The notes under the pieces: generated by a model
Told to the model about the DNA's origin: nothing
Seen by the model: only the letters and a program-made list of their open reading frames with translations
Databases searched by the model: none
Shown here: positions 12,681-24,975 of the stretch, piece by piece
Position numbering within the stretch: the first letter of the stretch is position 1
Layout: every line of letters starts with the position of its first letter
NCBI GenBank assembly: GCA_002224055.1
Contig: AZLU01000020.1
Location: 124,001 to 188,000, forward strand
DNA from: Pezizomycotina sp. ARF18
Lineage: Eukaryota > Ascomycota
Reading direction: 5' to 3'
Length of the DNA stretch: 64,000 nucleotides
Made by a program: the position numbers and the translations under genes

Positions 12681-14690
12681 TCATTGCCTGCGCGTTAAAA
12701 TGTCTTTTCTTATAGGATCAGAGAGGATGTTTGGGATGTTCTTACGGTAGAAAGGTACTTCGTGACCGGCTCCGAAGACTCTCAGGAAGGAGCTGCAAGT
12801 TTAAAAAATGAAAGTGTTAGTAAAATTGGATATACATATATGATAATGAGGGTTTAATCCGGAGGGTTTGAGGGTCAGTGAATATAACGTACAAGTTCTT
12901 GGCCTTAGAGTCTTGAATGTACCGGCTTTCTGGCCGTTGACGGTGTAGGAAGAGTATGCCGATGGCCAGTCGAGACCCAGCTGCTTAGCGATCTGGTTCG
13001 AGGCGGCATCGCTCAAGTACCACTGCATGGACCAGTTAGCAAAAATGTCCTCTCGAGAAATTTTAGGAGGGGAATGGGGGAGAATCGGGAGTTTGTACAT
13101 TGCAGATCCAGTCGGCATCTATTAAATAGCCGATAGAGTTAATTTGGAGTTCCGCTATCTAACAAAAGCGGTTTTACTTTAAGATCATGGGGAAACACAT
13201 ACCTCCGGCCCAGACGAGAGTCGTGATACCCCTGCTGACGACATCCGCGAGCTCAGGGATGGACGATCGAGCAACTAGACGGGGGAGAGTGGGTTAATAA
13301 CTCTATTATATTGAATCAATAGGAGAGTTCAGAATAGGTACTTACTGTCACCGGAGTTGGCAAAGTTGTAGTACGGGGTATTGGCGCATTCCTGGTAGGA
13401 TTGCTTCGTGGCGCCGATCTGGTTCCTGACCTCGCCGAGCCAGCTCTCGTAGGCCTCCGACGGCTGGCCTTCACCGTCTCCGGTGTCGCGAACGTCGTAG
13501 ACATCGGGGATTACCTACCAGCAAAATGAAAAGATTAAAAATGGCCTACGTGTGAAGATTCTTTGAATTTTCAACGTGAACATACACTAGTAAGAGGACT
13601 CTCAATCGAGCCCTGGCAGTTATTGGCAGCGTTGCTGCAGTCGCGGTCGCTGTTCGAAGAAGCACACTTCTTCAATGCCGAAAGGCAAGATGGCATCCTA
13701 CGCACAATTAATTAGTTAACCTGTATCTTGCTAGAGTTCAATCCTCTTAGAGGGATATTAATTTTCTAGGAAAACTTACGAGCTGTTGAGTCTCTGCGCG
13801 GTGGACTTCGAGATGAGCGAGTTGTATTCGTTCGAGTAGGCGAAGTCGATGTAAGCTTGGTAACCTGATCATCCCCGCGCAGCGTTAGCTCTGGATTTAC
13901 GAATCCAAAGAAAATTATATGGCTGTACACAAAACATACCCAGTCCTGGATCGAGCCAGCCGTTGTTGATTCCCTGAAAGTTTCTGTTAGTCGGAGGATA
14001 AGCTAGGTTATATATTGAAGCTTCCAAACTTACCAAAGCCTTCAGTGGCACGTTAACTCCAGCGGTCTTCCTGGAAGTGATAGCAGCGTTTTGCTTAGCG
14101 AAGTAATCTGTTTGAATTCCGTTATTGAATTAGCTTTCTGCTATTGGGTCGGGCGATAAAGATCGCCACTGCCATACGTTCAGATCAGATGAAAACTAAC
14201 CAGCAAATGCCGGTCCATAACGTCCACCGTAGCTCTCGGTGAAGATTCCAAAGTCCCTATTCTTGTATTGCGGGAAGGCGGCATAGAATGCTGTTTTCAT
14301 CGAGTGCATCATCAATTAGCATCGGACCAAGCTTTCTGGAACACTTTTACCTGGTACTTTTAAGTAGGTTACACACCTTGAACGAATTGCCAGACGTATG
14401 GGGCAGCGTTGTCAGCGCCGGTGACTGGGCTCTTGGGGCTACCGGTGGAGAATCCGGTTCCGAAAGGCTGGTCGATGTAGACCATATTGACGTTGTTGTT
14501 CCATGACTTGGGATTCAAGGTCGGCGAGCTGGCGCCGTCCTCAAAGTAGCATGGGCCGTTCTCCTGGAAGAGACCGATCATGCTGGAGCATCCGGGACCG
14601 CCATTGAACCAGGAAGCTAAAGGTGCAGTCTATAAGACAATATGTTAGTACGTTTCGTCTATAAAATATCTTAATAATGTTTTGAAATCT

Positions 14691-14734
<44 letters not shown>

Positions 14735-15094
14735 CTCACTCAGGGCTATTGCGAGCCTCGAAGAACCAGAAAAACATGTTCAAGCTTGTGTCACCACCTG
14801 GGTCTATCGCGATTTGAAAATATCGTTAGCCGTACTATTCGAACTCCGGAATGGATCCATGTACAAATGTCAGAACTTACTGAGGTAACCGGAGTACTGG
14901 TTGACGCCCTGAGTGGTTTCGCAGAGGCCAGAGTTGTTTACGAATTGAAGGCGAGCGCCAGTCGCAGCATGGTCAAAGACGTGATACTTGACACCATTCT
15001 CGACGAGAGTGGAACGGCGATCCTGCTTGATTGGTATCCGTGCCGCAGCGAGGCCTGCCAGGCCGACGACGACTGTGACGAGCTTCGTGAGCAT
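12681..15094 (-). CDS. Secreted serine carboxypeptidase (S10 family)
   Basis: Extracellular or vacuolar exopeptidase that removes C-terminal residues at acidic pH. The start at 15094 opens a signal peptide ([18 protein letters not shown]). Following exons encode [16 protein letters not shown], then [12 protein letters not shown] with the nucleophile Ser (about 14575-14625), [16 protein letters not shown], the region [14 protein letters not shown], a Cys-rich insertion ([10 protein letters not shown]...[10 protein letters not shown]), the block with catalytic Asp (GDADWICN type, near 13110), and the C-terminal [15 protein letters not shown] with the catalytic His (about 12725-12770). Stop TGA is at 12681-12683. 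It is cut by about nine short introns, and one contains a T21A24 tract. The order matches carboxypeptidase S1 homologues of filamentous fungi. A few frame disagreements at exon joins are probably sequence errors. A TATA box at 15199-15206 lies about 105 nt upstream. Confidence 0.88.
14690..14734. repeat. T21A24 inverted tract inside an intron
   Basis: Twenty-one T (14690-14710) are followed directly by twenty-four A (14711-14734). The tract is a perfect palindrome able to form a hairpin. It sits in the carboxypeptidase intron just after the exon encoding [12 protein letters not shown]. Homopolymer length in this sequence may be inexact. Confidence 0.8.
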
Positions 15095-15198
15095 CTTGTT
15101 GAAACCAAGAGAGAACAAAGTTCTATAGAATAGAGCGAAGCTGATCAAAGCTACCGGAATATTGAATCGAATATAAACCTCCTGGCGACCGACAGGTA

Positions 15199-15206
15199 CT
15201 TATATA
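15199..15206 (-). promoter_or_regulatory. TATA box of the carboxypeptidase gene
   Basis: TATATAAG read on the minus strand, about 105 nt upstream of the ATG at 15094. Spacing and orientation fit a fungal core promoter. Confidence 0.55.
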
Positions 15207-18200
15207 GGCATTCTAGCATATATGCAGTGCGGCCGTCAATCCCGCATTTTAACTCGTTTACTAGAAGTTTCTCGATGGTGTCTGGAGTATACGCATGATC
15301 AACAAAATGCCTTCTCCCAGGTTTCCGTTTACATAGTTTACTCCGATCGTAGCACAGTAGATGTCCAATAGATTTGTCGTACAGCTTAATGATTGTTGCA
15401 AAAAGGTAATGATCACTCATGTCCACGCGTAGCGCTGTCTCCACATTAGGCTGCAAATCTTTATAGCATGTGCAAGGAACAAGCAGCTCGATATATCTAA
15501 ACTTGTTTATCTTCACTTTTGTTTTTCTTCGAATCTTCCGTTGCAGGAATTGTCCCGAGCCGTTTTACAATGAGGAGAAAGTCGCATTGCCACCTATGTT
15601 TGTGTTTTTGCAACTCACTGAGTAAAGTACTTAACAATATAGGGTTTTGATCATCGCTCGACTAGATATAATCGTATTTCCAAGAGAAATGCCGTTGAAA
15701 TATCGAAGTTATACCTTAGCAATGGTAAACGAGGCTCTTCCGAGTAAATCAGACTACTAGCATTTCCCTTGCTGAGTTCCTTAGCCTTCTCTACAGTTCT
15801 CTTGTGTTGTTATGCTTGATGGTTCTACAATTCAAGCTTCTCTTATCGCATGAGTTTCCGGCATTAGAAGTCTCGTGCTGCTGAAGCGATCAACGTTCCA
15901 GGGTTAACCAAGGTAGTTGTTACATTGGCAACTGTCAACGCCTCTCATGGCATACTATACTACTAGCGAATATTATCGATTTAGGGAGGGGAATTTCGGC
16001 CAATTTGCAATTTCCCCTGATATTTCAATCCAATAAAAACAACATGAAGCAAGCAGAGCTCTCCCAATCCTAGCGATTTCACTATCGCGAGCCGACAACG
16101 ATAGCATCATCGCCAAGAAATTTGTTGGAGGTTGCGATTCCGGAAGGTAGTCTGCCATTCTTCGCGTCATGATAGGAACAGAGTAAGTAATATCTGCACA
16201 TTCCTATCTTGGTTTAAATCACGGCAAAGGGAAGTCAGTTTAATCCATGACTGCCCGTCTCTCTTGATCTATGCAGAAGCTAAAGATGTCATAGGCATCT
16301 CTGATGAATCATAACTTCAAAACATCTCGGGACTATAGCTATTTACAACCTTAGCAGCGGCTGTCAACTAACGCGACGCTGTGTAGTATTGAGATCTTGA
16401 TTCAATCTTTTAAGTCTTCAAAATTGAGAAAGATTTTTTATAGTAGGCACCAGAGAAAATAGCTATTAACAGTTATTAGAAAGATATTTTAGTTCCTTGG
16501 GACCACTTTATCTCCACAACTAATCTTTTGCTGTGATTGATTGCACTTTCTCTTGCTCACAGGCCAAGCAACGGTAACTTCCCTTGTTCGTAAAAGAACA
16601 TGCTTGTGTTTTATTAGAAATATACACCGTGATGATATATATAATCCACGAAAAAGCGGTTGATTTATTTGCCGTAGTGTCTGTGATCGAAACGTCCCTC
16701 ATTTTCCCGCTTGGATTGTACCATGTCCATTGAGCCGCGTGGCCAAGAAGAAATTAAAAGGAAAGCAGAGTCCAAATTAACCATGAATTTTATAAAGAAG
16801 AGTATCTGCGCCGCCGTTGATTAATTGGCGATAATTATGTTTCCCGCAGTCATCCCATCTCTTGATATAGAATACGGATTGCGGAACATGGAATACCTTG
16901 GAGAATTAACGCCTCTCCGTGTATTAGGCAGCTATTATTACATATTATTTATCTCCACAGTCACAACAAAGCTCTAATATATTAATCGCGTCCTACGGAC
17001 GGATGGTGTTCAACTCAGCCCTTATCTATAGCTTTGAAGTCTTCCAATACCAATCCACGAACAGATTTCATTCGCTACGCAATTTTACCACGTTTGACTA
17101 GGGGACCGATAAACCGAGTGAACCTTGCATAACCCTACAGCTCGTATTCCCGTCGTCATCTTCTTACAATTTATCCCGTGATAGCGGCGCAGCGCGTGTT
17201 TGAATGCTTCGTACCTTGCAGACAGGATCTTTAAACTAGTTTCCCTTCTCGTTTTCTTTAATCGGAACTTTGAATTCCTATCACGCTCCACTTTTCACAT
17301 CTCATCAAGTTGCAGATTATATATGATCACATTACAATGAATACTTGACATTTCACTAATTACACGGCACAGCGTCGAGTGGAACTATTCCTGGGAGTTT
17401 TTCTAAATCTACATTCGGCGTTTACAAAAGCGTAGTTGATCATAAAGTTGATTCTCGGAAAATAAAGCACACTGCAGCACAGAAATAAAAGCACGGCTTG
17501 TTAATTTTTTCGTCCCGGGACTTGAAGCTTAGGTTGAGACGGCATTTTGCATATGCACATGCGGGAGAAGCTGTCAAAGAAGTCTCTACGGAATCTTAAC
17601 AGGCATCAATGTAGCATCCACTTGTTTGCTGCTGTGCAAAAGCTCTAGAATCTCCGCACTTTGTGATATCTTCGTAAAAGTATTAGACGGAAGCGCTGCA
17701 ACCCCATTTACCCTTTCCAGATTTATATATCCATATACACCCATTTCTTCTTGTAATACCCAGCCGATACCTCGAGTTGCTCGTTTTTTCACCGCCCTTA
17801 GAACTTGAATTCTTTTAAACCAAAAAGCTTCAAAAAAAAAAAAAAAAAAAAAAAAAAGCAGAAATAAGAAAAATTAAGGATCGATTACAGGAACTTGATG
17901 ATATGGCAAGGATTGTTCATATTCCGCAATAATAATTCTGTTCGACCTCGTACGTTGAGACATTATCTCCGAAAATAATTGCCGGTGTGTGGTATGTACG
18001 AAAACATTGAGATATATATTTCAAGCCTCTCCTGGATTCGTCACAGTTCGTGGTGAACATATTAGGATATCTGAAGTCAAATGCTGCTTGTAGATATCTC
18101 TACAAGGGCGCCGTATATTACGAATGCAGGTTGTATTCAGTATATCGGGATATTCACAAGTTTTAACTTATTAGAGCTATCAGCCGGCGGTATTGAATGG

Positions 18201-20867
18201 AGAATTTCGTTCATCAGAGAATATCGTACCTTTTTTTTAGTCCAATTCTTAAGCTGTGTCACCATGAACTGGTTCTATATGGAACATTCCCCGTTGAACT
18301 ATGTGCGCACGCGGAACTTTGGTGATCATCCGCCGTCTAGAGCGCATTCCTCAACCGCCCCTTTTTTTCCGTCCTAAGAATAATATTCACTAGCTAGGGC
18401 CTAGTGCCCGTTCTATCTCCCAGTGCCCCCTAGTGTCCGTTATATAGCGGGGAATATAGCGGGAATTAAATTTCGGCTGATGCGAACCTTAAGGCCTTGC
18501 GTTATAACATTCATGATGATATAACGTGCATTGGCGTTCAAGCTAGGCGCCGTTGGTATCACTCTATATCGATCCAGTATTCCATATATGATTCATAACG
18601 ACCTAGACGCTCCTTACGTATGTATACACAAATATGGTAACTCCATGCGCCGTCATTCCTCTGCGTTAAATTTAATAAATAAAATAATAATGTTGGTGGT
18701 AGTCAATCAGAAGGGTTCAGAAACAAGTTAAATATTAGATCTTTCCGTTAACACACAGGCTCAGGCTTATGCGTGCTAGATCTGATTATACTCTAAAGAA
18801 ATAAAAGTATTTAGAATATGTATTGGACAACTTATAACGCAGCCCAATACGGATTGTATCTCGTTTTCTTTAACTATGTCAATAGTTTGCACTCCTGTCC
18901 ATTGATGTATTCCTGCCTGACCCATATATAGAAACCGCCGAGTAAAAATCCGTGAATCCATTCTTTGAAGGTATAATACAAGGGTATTATGTAGGATCAC
19001 CAGGTTAAACGCGATCGGCTGGGTACGAAATACTTCGATATACCTGTACCTTCAATTAGGAACCGAGGATCCTCATTGCCAATCAACGGGAGATCCACGC
19101 TTTGGCAACAACGTATATAGGGCACATTATTATGATGGCTTTTGTTTCTCGCGATGGAGCCGAATACTTAAGTTTTTAGGGCTGCATCCTGCAGGGGACT
19201 TTTAAGAAATGCTCTTTCGTTTTTTTTCCTCCCACTATTGGAAGTACATAACTATTATACCTGCTCGATAGCATACTATGAGTTCAAGCAATCACACGAA
19301 GAACGAGTCACCTGAAACTTTAAAATTAAAAGCAGACTCTTAGTCTCGACGGTATGCGCTATCCCTTACAGAATCGAAGACGCTCCCTTTATTTCCGATA
19401 TCGTTCGATTTTTGCGTTTTTTTGTTGTTCGGTTGTCCCTTGCCGGCATCTCGAGTGCCTCTCTCCCTTGCTTGAGCATTATTACGTGCTATAACTACAA
19501 AAAACGAATATTACTTATAAATAGAAAAAGAAAAGAAGAAGAAAAAAGAAAGAAAGAAAGATATTTTATTTATACATTCCATCATTTCATGCGAAACGTG
19601 TTCTACTATATCAGGGGCCAAATAGTTTAGTAAGAATAGTAAGGGTCACCATCTCAGGGCAAAAGCCTCTCGGGAATTTATTCGTTCCGAGAAGCGGCTG
19701 GGAGTGTCAACGCTGAGGGATTCCTCAAAATGTTGTGAACCGCTCAGAAGGTTGGTTATATATTAATAGACGAAGAATGACTCAATTTTGTATTTGATCC
19801 TAGCTGAGTTGATAATCTCGTGCAGCCGCACTCTTCATTTCGTGTACGACAGTGTTAACCTATATCTTCACTTTACTTCCCTATCACAATTTTCTTAAGT
19901 ATCCTGTAATATTTTGATATAATACTATATTTACATTGAGCCTTTATTTAACCAATCTTAACAGTGTAAAGTTAACGATATGACGGATTCGGTGCATGCT
20001 ATCATGATCAGATCTAGATCTCTCTACTAGCTACTATTGTGGGCGTAGAGTTGGTTTCGTTGGCGTTAAGGATTAGCCGCTTCAGTCGCCGGAAGGAAAA
20101 ACCAACAAACAAAAGAAGAAATGACAAAAGGGTGCGATGCCCCTCGCATGCTTTGGATCACGCAAGAGGGACCGGTTTACTGTAGTACTAACACGCTTTC
20201 GCCTGATTATATATACACTGATCTTAATTTATTTATAGGCAAAAGCGCTAGTGTTTTAATCATTTTGTTTCGGGTTCACAAGGAGTACAGGGATTCTTTC
20301 TCGTTTCGCACGCGAATTCGGATTCTACAAGTACAACATTCCTCCCAATCTGGAGAACTTGCATCTGTTAATCGTGCAGCTTTATAACTACTACAAACGT
20401 CCACTGCATGCAGAACTCACCGCCGCCCTGCGAATCAAGGATATCACGTAAATTAATCAGTAAACGTCTGAGAATACCAGCGAGGATTCCAATTCCCTAA
20501 TTGTGGCAGGAAGTTCTTTCCCCCTTCGTTATTCTATACTATTTGTTTATTTTCAAAATTGATTCTAAAGTTTAAAAGCGTCGCGTCTTACTTGGTATAC
20601 TGGTGTTTATAAGTATCGAGGATGCCTTTGATATCCGACGAAGATCTCTTTCCGTTCTATCGTCAGGCAGTCTCCGTCTATCAGCTCCTTCGAGATCACA
20701 CTCCTTTCGTGTCTCCCTTCTCTCTCCTTTAGTCTCTTTTCTTTTCTTCGCTTTTTTCTTTCTTATTTATTATATTTTTACTGAATAGAAATACTGTCTT
20801 TCCTTTTTTCACGATATTTATTTTTTAGTGTCTAGAGCTTGAGTACAGTACATAAGCTCTGAATAAC
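15207..20867. other. Long gene-free stretch (about 5.7 kb)
   Basis: No frame here shows a family motif, signal peptide or linked exons. It holds a 26-base poly-A (17832-17857), a local duplication near 18401-18465 (CTAGTGCCCGTT and CTAGTGTCCGTT, then TATAGCGGGGAA twice), and one weakly protein-like frame at about 20266-20450 (+). No transposon ends or coding remnants were recognised. Confidence 0.5.
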
Positions 20868-23229
20868 ATGAGAAGAGGGTTTAAGATAGCTGCTGGTGCT
20901 CTTGCAGCGCCTATCCTATTCAGCGGGTCCACGTTCGTTCCCCGGCAAATCCTCGAGGCTGTAAGCCAGGCTACCATCATGCAGCTGTGCCAACCTATGT
21001 GGGTGACTCCTAAGCCTGGCGCAGAGCCAACCCCGGTCACAGACAGCTTCAGGACTTCACACTTCGTACCGCAGTATGAGAATGCGATGGCTCCGAGCAT
21101 GCTGCGTTACACAATACCAGACGAACTGGTACAAATGGGTTTCACGCAGGCCCCTTGCTACGGAGGATGTGTACCATCACGGACTACAACCAGCCGATGA
21201 CGGTCGGAGGTTATCATACCTTCGCCTTAGATACGCATACTGTCATGCGCGAAGGCGAATGTGCGTATGGTAACGGCCTCCGTACTTACGTCGCTGCTCC
21301 AACCTCATTCCCATACGCATCCTATCGAACATTACGTCTGTCCGTGTCAGGATACTATGCTTCCACCACGACGTCACGGCCTCGGGTCATTCCCATGCAC
21401 GTTCACGAGTGCCAGTGGGATGTCTGCAGATTTACCCGGCAACTTGATACTGACCAGTACGAGCAGGAATATGTTCAGCAGTATCCTATCGATATCGAAA
21501 ATACTGCCCTGAGAATACTGCGCTCATTATCAAGATGAGGTGGTGTCGATATTACATTATATCAACAACGCACCAACTTATCTGTCTACACGTGTCCATG
21601 GCCGCAGGACAAGGACCAGAACCGTGACCAGGACAAATACGAGACATGTCCCTGGGTAAGTCCTTCGTCCAAATTTCATAGTCTCGTTATGATCCATTCC
21701 TACACAGAATCTCCTGAGTTAACCATTTTCTATAGTACTACGATTACCACCACGACCACGACTACGCTGTAATCTCCAGCTCTGCGGTGCCAAGTGGTCG
21801 TCGTGCTCGCTGCGAATCTCGCAGTTTCAGCGCGACGCCGTATGTCAAGCGAGCGGATGGCCGAAGCTACGTTCGCGTCTCCAACGGGTGGCAAACCTTG
21901 TATCTTCTTGCACTGATGCGACTCGATTTCCCTCGGTGCTGGAGGTACTCTTGTTGACGGCGGCAGCGTTGCCGTTGCCTCTCGCAAGATATCCAGCTGC
22001 AGCGGGAAACTTACCATCGCGCTGTTGGTACTGGTCAGTCACACCAGCTTCAGCTTCAATGGAGACACTCTGGCTGGTTGAAACGCCCGGTTCCTGACTG
22101 ATGACAGGTCTTATTCTGCCGATTCTACCGGCCAACTCTTCGTCCAGTATCTCGACAGCGCACCCTGCCTGGAGCGAGCGCACCCATTCAGCTCCTCCGT
22201 ATCGATCGTGAGTTTTGATTTTACAGTTACTTATACATCCTCGAAGCTGACCGTCTCTTTTTACCCCTTTGCACAGCAAACTCCGCGAATGCCAGAACTC
22301 TGGTTCAATTTCTAGCTCCAATACTATACCGGAACGGCGGCCCAACCTCAAACACAAATACGGGTCTAACTCGGGGACCGGCAGCAACACTGCCACGAAT
22401 ACTGACACTGGCACTGGCACAAGCACAGGCAGCAATTCCGCCGCTACCAATACTGGCACAGGCACGGGAACTGGAACTGGTACAGGCACCAATACAGGCT
22501 CCTTCACCGGTCAATCCATTTCCAACCCTACCTTCCGCCGGATTCATCTCCACCCCAGGTCGACGGAACTCGAACACAAACACTGGAGCAGGCCACCATA
22601 CCGGTACGGGCACAGAACGGGTACTGTCACAGGTACAGGCACAGGCACAAGCGCGGGTGTAAAACCGGCTCTTCACCGGCCAGTCCATCAGCAACCCTAC
22701 CTTCCCCCCGATTCATCTTCCACTCCCGGCAGACCGAACGTCGAACACAACACAGGCGCTTCTAACACCAATACTGGAAATTCTAATACCAACACCTTCA
22801 CGAATAACCGACAGGACCTACTGCCCGAGTAATACCAACACTGGAGCGACGAACACTAACACTGGCGTCGCAACGAACACAATACCGGCACCGCACAGAA
22901 CGACGAACACCGGTACCGGGACGTCTGCGACTACCAGCCCACCAGCGTGGCCGATTCCTGCAACGATCTCCTTACCGTTGCGGAAATCAATCTCTGTGTC
23001 TCGAACGGCGTAACCCAGGAGGACTGGAGCCTGTCTCGGTGCCGATCTAACCGCAGCGCAAGCTCAACTTTGTATCAACAACTGTCACCCGATCAATTGA
23101 CGTCGCTCGCCGGCATCACCGCCTGTATCAACGCTGAGGCCCGGCAACGCTAACTGTGCTCCGTTCGCGACAGCGTAAGATCTTCTTGCGAGAAACCGAT
23201 ATGACAATGTGGAGTATTAATGCTAACCT

Positions 23230-23261
<32 letters not shown>

Positions 23262-24975
23262 CGCTGTATTCAGTGGAAAAGGTGGTCTGCAGGCCTCTGC
23301 CTGAATCTCGGTGGTCAAAATCCTTGTTCACAGCAGCAGCTCCTATCTCTCTCGGGACGGATGCAAGCAACCGCCTGCAGCTGTGCACACCGTTCCTTTC
23401 GGTAAGCCATATTGCCCTTGTTGTATACTTCTATTCGATATACATGACCCATGGTATATATGCACAGGAATCGCTAATTTGAATCTCGCTTTCAAGCTTC
23501 CCTGACCACCTGCGCGTCGATCAACCCTCTCAACCTCCAGCAGCTCACCCAGTGCCTCTTGAACAATGGCGCGAGTACCACCGGGCTCTCCCCCACGGGG
23601 ACCGCACACTCAACGCCTCCTGAACTGCCAGAACCAATTCCAGAACTCCGCCCTCGCCAGATCTGCGCCAATCTCAACGGAGCAACCCTTGCGATGCGGG
23701 CGCCCTCGCCTCGCTTGGCAACACCGACCCACAAGGTGCGCAAACTGCCTGCAGGTGTGCGTTAATCTCGGTCAGCTCATCGGCACGGCGGCACCATCGA
23801 CGCTAGGACCTGTCTCGGCGTCAACTTGCCTTTGCTAGGTACCTGCCTTCGGGACTTACGGCGCAGCGCACGAGCAGCGCTCCGACAACGAGTCCAACCT
23901 TGAGCCTCGCCCAGATCTGCTCGAATCAGTTCGCCGACGCGGCGTTGGCCAACCTCTGCGTCAACCTCAACGGGAAGATCCTTGCTCGAACGCGCAGCTC
24001 GTCTCGCTCGCCTCCGATCCTCAATCTCAGCTCACAAGGCTGCAGGTGTGCATCGCTGGCAACCAAGTCGCCAACCTTCAATCGTGCTTGAACCTAAGCA
24101 CATCTCAATCTAGGCAACTGTATGCGAGCGGTGCAGTGCTACCGGTACGAGCACTGGTCGACAACGAGCCCAACCCTGAGCGTGGCTCAGATTGCTCGAA
24201 CCAGTTCACCGACACTGCCCTGGCCAATCTCTGCGTCAGCCTCAATGGCCAATCCCTGCTCGAGCTCGCAGCTCGCCTCGCTCGCCTCGATCCTACATCG
24301 CAGCTGACAAGATTGCAGGTTTGCATCGGCGGTAACCAACTCGTCAATCTTCAATCATGCTTGAACCTCGTTAATATATTGAACGTTGAACACTGTATTA
24401 CGAGCGGTGCACTGCTACGGGTACCAGTACGGCCGACGACGAGCCCAACCTTGAGCTTGGCTCAAACTTGCTCCAGCCAGTTCAGTAATAGGCTTTAGCC
24501 AACCTTTGTGTTATTCTCACGTCAAGACCCCTGCTCGAGCTCGCAACTCGCCTCTCTTGCCTCCGACCCTACATCGCAGTTGACAAGATTGCAAGTTTGC
24601 ATTGGTGGCAACCAACTCGGCAACCTTCAATCCTGCTTGAGCCTAACAAACTTACTTAACTTGAACAACTGTATTACAAGCGGCGGTAGCACCATCTCGC
24701 CGACCCCAGCGGCGGGACCACACTCCGACGCAGACTGTCGCTCAGCAGTCTCGGCCCTCGTCGGATCGAACGCGACGCTCCAGCAGCAATGTATCGCACT
24801 CGGCGGTGTCAACCCTTGCACAAGTCTAGCTGCTCAGCCTCAACAACACCGATCTCTTGGCCTTCCTGGTCTCTGCAACACCGGTAGCCTCCTCGACGTC
24901 AACCTCGTCACTTGTGCGCTCAGCGCCGCCGTCCCGTTGTTCAACGCTCGCACTTGCGTTCAGAACTCTACTTAA
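20868..24975 (+). CDS. Secreted cysteine-repeat, Thr/Asn/Gly-rich wall-type glycoprotein
   Basis: Not assignable to a named family. The start at 20868 gives a signal-peptide-like N-terminus (MRRGFKIAAGALAAPILFSG). Recognisable exon pieces follow: TDYNQPMTVGGYHTF; a TTITTTTTTT stretch after an 80-nt intron (about 21656-21735); FVQYLDSAPCLERAHPF; then a low-complexity TNTGTGTGTG region at 22380-22880. Next comes SCNDLLTVAEINLCVSNG, an intron at about 23176-23272 with branch GCTAAC and a very long poly-T, and tandem units of roughly 85-90 residues. A unit reads SPTLSLAQICSNQF, ALANLCVNLNG, SQLTRLQVCIGGNQL, NLQSCLNL, then CITSGA. The gene ends DADCRSAVSALV through FNARTCVQNST, stop near 24975. 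Multiple frame changes break it. A cell-wall or adhesion role is inference from composition. It could be two adjacent genes joined here. Confidence 0.6.
22380..22880 (+). repeat. Minisatellite coding Thr-Asn-Gly repeats
   Basis: ACTGGCACAGG-like hexamers encode TG and TNTG repeats. A larger copy is superposed: the block starting GGCTCCTTCACCGGTC (22497) recurs about 174 bp later (GGCTCTTCACCGGCC, 22671), each followed by similar coding for SNPTF. Such intragenic repeats in fungal wall proteins often vary in length between strains. Confidence 0.7.
23885..24690 (+). repeat. Tandem ~270-bp coding repeats
   Basis: Three clear units begin near 23885, 24150 and 24430, with a more diverged one from about 23560. 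Shared DNA includes GACAAGATTGCA, TTCAATC and TGCTTGA blocks. The second and third units are the closest pair. Each protein unit has about four conserved Cys. Confidence 0.75.

Noticed and set aside
21845-22507. 220-codon minus-strand open frame rich in VPVPVPV
   Set aside because: It is the antisense reading of the TNTG-coding minisatellite.
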